A stretch of DNA of 64,000 nucleotides from Lolium rigidum (lineage: Eukaryota > Streptophyta > Magnoliopsida > Poales > Poaceae). Location: assembly GCF_022539505.1 (NCBI RefSeq), contig NC_061510.1, positions 394,240,249 through 394,304,248 on the forward strand, read 5' to 3'. This document shows positions 57,421 through 64,000 of the stretch, in pieces. The notes below the pieces were generated by a model. The model did no database searches, was not told the origin of the DNA, and saw only the letters and a list, made by a program, of their open reading frames with translations. The position numbers and the translations under genes were made by a program. Position 1 is the first letter of the stretch. Each line of letters opens with the position of its first letter.

Positions 57421-59857
57421 CTAGGTACGTACCTCCCGCACTTCTCTCCTCTGCGTGGGCGAAAGCCTCGGGTTTCCTTGCAGACGGCGGCGGTGTTGCG
57501 ACGTCGGTCCCCTTCTTAAAGGGCGCCGTCTTGGGAACTGCATAGGTGGGGTTTTGAGCAATGGCGGCTGGAGGTGGCCATGGCGACTTGCTCTGATCGG
57601 TGAAGCCTTCTCCCCATGTTTACTGTCAGGTGCCTGGTTTGATACTTTGTCGCTCCATTAGCCCTTCTTGTCGGTGGTCGACGCCCTGAGCCTGGGTGAA
57701 AGGGGAAATGGCTCCCCTTGACGGCAGCAGCGACACTGGGCAGGCGAGCGGCCATGCCATGATGGTATGTTCATCCATGGGATAGGCTACGCCCTCTTCC
57801 GTTGTTTCTTCTCCGGTGCATCTTCTTCCTGCAGCTTCGGTCTGATGTTGTGGTTGTTCCTGCGATGGTGGTGGTCTCGGTGAAGCTCCCCGATGTCTCT
57901 GGTGGTGTCTCCTTTGTTAATCTAGCTCTCCTTGTTCCTCGTGTTATAGGGGGAACTCCTTCGCCCGCCAACGGTACGGTGTCCTTCGATCCAGGGCGAG
58001 GAACAAGAGGTCTCTTTCTGGAGGTGGAGACGGTGGAGTTTCGATCTAGTTTTTTTCCATTGAGCGCGGACGAATACACGTTCCGGAAGCCTCCCCAATC
58101 TCTTGATGCCTTCTTGGTGATGTCCTTGACGTCTAGTTGTGGTGTTGGCATTCCATATGGTGTTCTTTGTTTTGATCCTTAGTTTGCATTTGTTGCATTT
58201 TCCTTTGAGTTGCATGTAAGCACATTTGTATCTGCCGTTGATACGTTGCAAACGTATCTATAATTTTTGATGCTCCATGCTTGTTTTACACCAATTTATA
58301 TATGTTTTGTTTACACTTCGTGCTATTTTTATACATTTTTTGGAACTAACCTATCGACAAGATGCCACAGTGATAGTTCTTATTTTCTGTTGTTTTTTGT
58401 ATTTCAGAAAAGTTGTACATGAAATATTCTCGGAATTGAACGAAACAAAAGCCGAAGTTCCTATTTTACTGTCACGGAGACGGAGTCCAGAGGAGAGACG
58501 GAGAAGAGCCAGGAGGCGTCCGCACCATGCCTAGGCGCGGGCCACCCCCTGGCCGCATCTAGGGGTGGCGTGGGCCCCTCGGGCGCCCACCGACCTCGCC
58601 CTTCCGCATATATATTCATCTGTTCAGGAAAAACCTAAATACCCAAGCCTCCATCCACGAAAAGTTCCGTCTCCGCCGCCATCATCGACCCTAGCTCGGG
58701 AGGGTTCTGAAGCTCTTCTCGGCACCCCGCCGGAGAGGGAGATCATCACGGGAGGCCTCTACATCACCATGCCCGCCTCCGAAGTGATGCGTGAGTAGTT
58801 CATCTCTGGAATACGGGTCCATAGCCAGTAGCTAGATGGTTGTCTTCTCCATTTTATGCTTCATGTTTAGATCTTGTGAGCTGACTATCATGATCAAGAT
58901 CATCTTTATGTAATGCTACATGTTGTGTTTGCTGGGATCTGATGAATATTGAATACTATGGTTGAGATTGATTATAGACTTGTTATATATTATTTGTGAT
59001 CTTGCATGCTCTCCGTTACTAGTAGATGCTCTGGCCAAGTATGTGTTTGTGACTCCAATAGAGAATATTTATGCTCGACAGTGTGTTCATGCCTCTAGTA
59101 ATCTGGGAGAGTGACAATAACTTCTAAGGTTGTAGATATGCTGTTGCTACTAGGGAGAAAACAACAATATTTTATCCAAAGATTCTATTGTTTACTTTAC
59201 ACACTTTAGTTAATGCAATAATCTGTTGCTTGCAACTTAATACTGAAAGAGGTGCGGAAGCTAATCGGAATGTGGATTATTAGTCATAGATGCAGTTGGA
59301 TTACGGTCTATGAATCTTGTTGCAATGCCCAAATGAATCTCATAGTAATCATCTTGTCATGTATGTTCTTTATTCTGTCAATTCTCTAGCTATAATTTGT
59401 TTACCCAGCATGTTATTTATCTTTATGGAGAGACACCTCTAGTGAACTGTGGACCCAGTCCTTTTCTTTTACACTGATAAAACCATCTACTGCAAGCGTT
59501 GTTCTCTTTATTTCACTACAAACAAATATCTCTTTTCACACTATACGTCTAATCCTTAGTTTTCAGCAAAATCTGTGAGATTAACAACCTCACTGTAAGT
59601 TGGGGCAAAATATTTTGTGCAGGTTCCACGTTGTTGCTGACACCGGTAGTGCGCCCTGCCAAAGTCAGCCAGCAACACCTTCAGAAGTGATTTGTCTCTC
59701 CTACTAGTCAATTAAATTTTGGTTTTTTACCGAGGAAAAACTTGCTGCTGTGCTCGGCATACATTCCTCTTGGGGTTTCCCAACTTCTTGCCCTGCACTA
59801 CATCAGCCGTTGGTGGTTTTATTAATTTAAAGTTAGGCTAAGGCCCTAACTCTAAAT
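57421..59857 (+). mobile_element. LINE-like element split by a solo LTR
   Basis: The plus-strand sequence from about 57430 (CTCTCCTCTGCGTGGGCGAA) has the GC-rich leader character of grass LINEs. An open frame without RT domains lies at 57802-58182. After the solo LTR (58239-59805) it resumes with TTTTATTAATTTAAAG (59817-59832), the same tail motif as the LINEs at 41090 and 55451. The left boundary and target duplications are not resolved, and it is non-autonomous as seen. Confidence 0.5.
58239..59805 (+). mobile_element. Solo LTR with perfect GCCGT target duplication
   Basis: It starts TGATACGTTGCAAACGTATC and ends ...CACTACATCA. GCCGT is present at 58234-58238 and 59806-59810. The 1567 bp include the LTR features shared with elements A-C: the terminal inverted repeat, GGAACTAACCTAT, and AAATATTCTCGGAATTG. 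No internal sequence remains. This is the product of recombination between two LTRs of a full element. Confidence 0.95.
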
Positions 59858-60134
59858 TTTTTTGTAGGCTCAACCAGCGACACTCTGGGCCACAGGGAGT
59901 AGATAACACAAATTCCTAGAAATAATATGTGCCTCGTCATTGTTTCTTGTGTAATTGAATATGATCAGGCTACAATTGCACGCCTCGATGGGTTTCATTG
60001 TTGTATATGTATTTATATAAGATTTGGAAAAGTTACAAACGTACACAACTCCCTAGACTAGGTCGGTTTGGAAACCGAATACAATTGTTGGTGCACTACT
60101 TGAACTCCTAGTCACCACCGTTCCGGTGGATCCT
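59858..60134 (-). repeat. Probable truncated copia LTR
   Basis: Immediately after the copia pol fragment, the minus strand reads TGTTAGAGGATCCACC (from 60138 leftward), as expected for a 3' LTR start. It continues into AT-rich sequence with TATAAATACATA near 60007-60018. The far end is not defined. Confidence 0.45.
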
Positions 60135-60398
60135 CTAACACACCCCCGCAGTCTGAACTCGAGGACAAGCCCGAATCTCGAGGAATAATGGTGTCGACAG
60201 TCCTTTGGTGAAAGTATCGGCGAACAGAGAAGACGATGGAACATACAAAACTCGAAGAGCACCAAGAGCAACCTTCTCCCGAACAAAATGTATATCAAGG
60301 TCAATATGTTTTGTCCGATGATGCTGCACAGGATTGGCAGACATGTAAACCGCAGAGATGTTATAACAATAGACAACAGTAGCAACATCCAACATCAC
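60135..60398 (-). pseudogene. Ty1/copia RNase H C-terminal fragment
   Basis: The minus strand has YNISAVYMSANPVQHHRTKH, IDLDIHFVREKVALGALRVL and LFADTFTKGLSTPLFLE, which is the C-terminal end of copia Pol. The position normally Asp in YCDN-type motifs reads Tyr (YCYN). Only about 85 codons remain, with no upstream RT in frame. Confidence 0.85.
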
Positions 60399-60828
60399 AT
60401 GATTTTATCTTCCGCACTAAATAGTGATTTGTATTGTATGTTAGGTTTCTGGAGGGTGGGGCTATTTGGAAGAATTTGAGCCTAGGTAATTTTGTGCAGA
60501 TGGTTAGATGGGCAAGTGCAGTTGTTAAAGTTAAATCCCTTCGTCCTGCTGTTGAGCTATGTATGACCATTTGGTTTATTTTGTCACCATTTTCGTGAAA
60601 GCTAAACTGTACTTTGTCACCATTTGGTATATTCTTAAGGTTGCCCATGATGACAGATCAAAGATATTGAGTTTGTATTGGTGTTATAGATATGTTTTTT
60701 TGTTCAGCACTTCTACTTTGCTTGCATTATAAAAATAATAAATAATCAGAAAGCATACGACGTCTGCACAGACTGAACCACACAACTCTCATGTGTAAAC
60801 CACACCAGCTACCTTTTTAGACTTAGGG
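60399..60828. other. Intergenic sequence, no gene seen
   Basis: AT-rich, with short open frames only. No domain or terminus is recognised. Confidence 0.4.
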
Positions 60829-61245
60829 CATCTCCAACGGGACGACGCAAATGAACGTTGCGCGATCGTTTGCGTTTGCACGAACTGAAAATACGCATGC
60901 ACCCTGCTCCAGCGGGGCGACGCATCGTGTCCGAGCTGTCCACGGAGATGCAAACGCAAATATGCGGCACGTTTGCATCTCCGTGGACGCTGCACGGTCG
61001 CGTCGAGCGTCCGCTCACTTTTCCCACGGGCCCGCCTGGGCCCTGGCATGAGCCGACGCGAATTAAAGCAGAGCAACTGTCGTGGAGGGCAACTGCCGGA
61101 GCGGCATCCGTGCCAATCGACGCGCCAACCGCCGGAATGGAGCGCCGAACCACCGCGGAAGAGCAACCGCAAACCTCTTCGTTATACGCGCCGCCATTAA
61201 TCCCCGCTGAATAAAACCCCTGCGCCTGCTCTACCGGCTGCCATT
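60829..61245. repeat. MITE-like or inverted-repeat patch
   Basis: It begins GGGCATCTCCAACGGGACGA, a motif typical of one end of grass DNA-transposon MITEs, but no matching opposite end is found before 61245. Inside is a perfect 19-bp inverted repeat (60938-60956 and 60970-60988). The patch is GC-rich with overlapping open frames on both strands, which I do not treat as genes. Confidence 0.4.
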
Positions 61246-64000
61246 TGTAATGTCCCAGGTTTAGAGACGATCGAGGGGTAGATTTTAGAAAGGGATGTGC
61301 ATTGCATTGTAATTTACGGGGAAATTTCGCGCTTTTAAACAAAAACTGCATCGAAGGGGGACAAGTTTCTCTCTCGACACCTTACAGGGTTAGGGTTTCG
61401 AGAGTGCGACAAACTTGCTCTTATCTAACTAAACTAGGGTTTTGAGAAGAGAGGGGAGAGTTTGCATCACAACTTAAGTTGTATGATTGAATTCAAACCT
61501 AAGTTGAATTTGAATTTCAAATTCAAACATCAAATAAATATCTCATAAATTCAATTGTGAGGAAATTCATTAAGTAAATTATAAATAATAAACAATATGA
61601 ACAATTAAAATAAAGTAAAGCTCATTAGAGAAAACTTTGAGCTTTATTGATAATCACACATTATACATTGTCAATTACAATATTCAGAATTGAAATAAAG
61701 GAATTATTACAACACATTACACAAATTGGGATAAATAGAAAAAGAAGATAAAAGAAAAGTACAAGTATGAATCTATCCTAAATACTACAATGTGAATATC
61801 ATCTAATCTTGAGCTTGAAGATCATCTTGTCCATTTGATCATCATTTTGAACCTGCACATAAACACAACAAACACAAGTTATGCCAAGTGGCATAGCCAC
61901 TTGGCAGGTTAGAAATAAAATGAAAGTTGAGAGGATATGACCAAAGCTGCCGAGCTGATCCTCTCACAGCCAAGTGCAAAGTATCAGGAACACACACACA
62001 CACACACAGGCAGCTCACACTGCATGTGTGCATGCTCACCAGCACACTCACACAGGGGGAGTCACCAACACATGCCAGGCTAAGCTGTCGAGCAGGGAAG
62101 CAAAGGCCAGCCATATATAAGCTTTTCACAGCCAAAACCCTAGCTATTTGCTTCATCCATCGACAAGCAACAGGGTAAGTCACCAAGAACACCAAGAACA
62201 GCTAGAACAAGGAGAACAACCAGTGTCGTTCAACCTGTCCAAACTCACCACCGAACCAAACCAAGAATCACAAGCCACAAGGAGGAGCAGGGGCAAGTCA
62301 AGCAAATCACCAGAAGCAAAACCTCTACACCAACACACTATTTCTAGGAGCTGGAGTGAGGTATACCAAGCATCATGGACAAACCAGATGGCTTTGTTCA
62401 TATATAAGCATATGCATCAAGCACACATGATCAACAGGGTGTGATACCCAAGATTGTGTCATCATCTGGTTATTAAACCCTATGGTGCAAGTAAGAGCAG
62501 AAAGGCCACCGGTCAATCATCAAAAGAGAACAACGAGATATGACAATAATTGCATAACCGAAGAAATCCAGCAAGAGATGAGAGCATAAGTCAGCCCGAG
62601 CTTACACACACTTAGCACCTACAGCCTAATTGACCATCGGACCTAGACAGAATCACGTCCGTTTGATTTCAACATCAAGAGCCACCGGCAATCCAATAAA
62701 TGGATCACCCGTGAAAACAATTGGTAAGCAACAAGCAAGCCAACAAATAGGGGAGCTACCCTAGGGCAGCACATGATTACTGCCAGGGTCACCTCAAACC
62801 CTAGATCAACCACACCAACAAGCCAAATACATATATCATCACCCTGATTGGGTTCAAAGAAGGGCTAGGGTTCCCAACCACTGTGGGCATCCATCTAGCC
62901 TAATCCAACCAATTATGATGATCATCACTGTATAGTTCACATCAATTATCCACTTCATCAATTAAAGCAACATAGATAATTGAGATTAACAAGTAAATCA
63001 TAAAACAGACACATGCTAATGATCCAGTGGATCACTGCAAGTGTCAGCTGATGCTTGAGCAAGCACTTGCACTGATCTGTGTCACACAGACACTAGGAAA
63101 AGCCTCAGTGAGGTTGGAATAGCAGTCCAGTATCAAGCATCTGATGATCAATTGATCATCAGGGCTTGACAGAGCATGAAAATACATGCTAGAGCCAAGC
63201 CTAGCATCAACCATAGATCATATGAATTAAACAGATCACGAGATCATGAACAATTGCATCACGGACAAGCAAATACATGATTTACAATTGTAACCAGAAG
63301 CACACCAACAAGATGTGGAGTTAATTAGCCAATGCACAAACTAAACAGAGCCTTACAGTGAAGCAAAGCCTAAGAGCACTACAGAGATAGCATTGGTTCT
63401 TGCAAATTTACAAGAATTTACACACAACCATCTAGCCAGGGCAAGATAACTGAATACACTTGATAGTCTAACAAGAGTAGTAACAAGAACAGAGGCACGG
63501 AGAGAGATTCAAGCTAGAAATGCATAGCAGCAGAGCTACACATGGCAACATCACAAGCAGTGGTATGGCCATTGAAGCCATGGCCAGGACCAGCAGTTAC
63601 ACAGCAGCAGCATAGCAGCAGCACCACAACAGCACAGTCACACAGCATAGCAGCATGCGCACAAGCTAGCAAGCCGCAGCAGCGCATCGGCACGGCCAAC
63701 ATCTCCACATGGGGGATGAGGCCAGTGGTCGAGCCAGACGAAAGGGAGAAGAGAACAGGAGAGGAGGATGAACTAGCAGTAGAGAAGGAAGAAGGAAGAG
63801 GATGGCGGCGCACATACCTGGAGCGGAGCACCATAGCGTGCCACGGCGGCACGGGCCACCACGGCAGCGCCAAGCCGCGCCTGGCCTGACGTCGCCGAGC
63901 GCGAGCGCCCCAGCACCGCCACAGCACCAGGAGCATCGGCGGCGAGGAGATCGCCATGGATCCCCACAGCAGGCGAGCAGAGGCGACGAGGGCGAGCGAA
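61246..64000 (+). repeat. Start of a gypsy-type LTR (TGTAATGTCCC), continues beyond the window
   Basis: It begins TGTAATGTCCCAGGTTTAG, similar in kind to the TGTAACATCCC end at 22772. A long AT-rich, CA-rich non-coding stretch follows, with a (CA)n run at 61990-62008 and a GC/CAG-rich region after 63500. No internal domain or primer-binding site is seen, so this is an incomplete LTR or LTR-like element. The open frames near 63500-63960 are low-complexity. Confidence 0.4.
61990..62008. repeat. (CA)n microsatellite
   Basis: An uninterrupted run of about nine CA dinucleotides. Confidence 0.9.

Noticed and set aside
63514..63957. 147-codon minus-strand open frame at the right edge
   Set aside because: It is low-complexity Ala/Val/Cys/Ser from CAG/GCA-rich DNA, inside LTR-like sequence.
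1..64000. tRNA, rRNA, CRISPR or prokaryotic operon features
   Set aside because: None was seen on either strand. The initiator-tRNA-like matches are retroelement primer-binding sites.

Overview
This is a plant nuclear genome window from a grass of the Pooideae (wheat, barley, ryegrass or oat relatives). The evidence is the wheat/barley-type LTR-retrotransposon families (LTRs beginning TGATACGTCTCC), CACTA and Stowaway elements, a plant-type methionine S-methyltransferase gene with GT-AG introns, and GC-rich first exons. I cannot fix the genus. I see no bacterial, organellar or CRISPR features.

Layout. 1-10297: a Ty3/gypsy (Tat-like) retrotransposon on the minus strand (5' LTR, PBS, gag, protease, RT, RNase H, integrase) with a five-exon antisense gene on the plus strand at its 3' end. 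It sits inside a second, minus-strand LTR retroelement (10298-14717), which sits inside a CACTA transposon whose terminus is at 16938. 17.0-22.8 kb: CACTA debris and a very long gypsy-type LTR (minus) with an L1-type LINE fragment inside. 23463-30389: a complete non-autonomous LTR retroelement (plus) with a perfect ACAAC target duplication. 31752-37368: a related minus-strand copy with only one LTR. 37.4-41.0 kb: low-copy or unrecognised DNA including a Helitron 3' end. 41053-45275: a LINE with a 15-bp target duplication.

45978-54109: the only host gene I can support, a 12-exon methionine S-methyltransferase (MMT) of 1115 codons with an uninterrupted frame. Two features are odd: Gly to Glu at the first glycine of SAM-binding motif I, and a small in-frame tandem duplication in the C-terminal domain. 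Its last intron (2.4 kb) carries foreign repeats. Downstream are a Stowaway MITE (55109-55190), an internally deleted LINE (55423-56834), a second LINE-like element split by a solo LTR with perfect GCCGT target duplication (58239-59805), a copia pol fragment, an inverted-repeat patch, and the start of another gypsy-type LTR (61246 to the end).

The main technical observation is that differences between sister LTRs, and at least four retroelement frameshifts, fall at CTG/CAG sites (CTG exchanged with CCG, TCG or CTCG). This suggests a sequence-context error at methylated CHG sites, so many apparent TE frameshifts may not be real.
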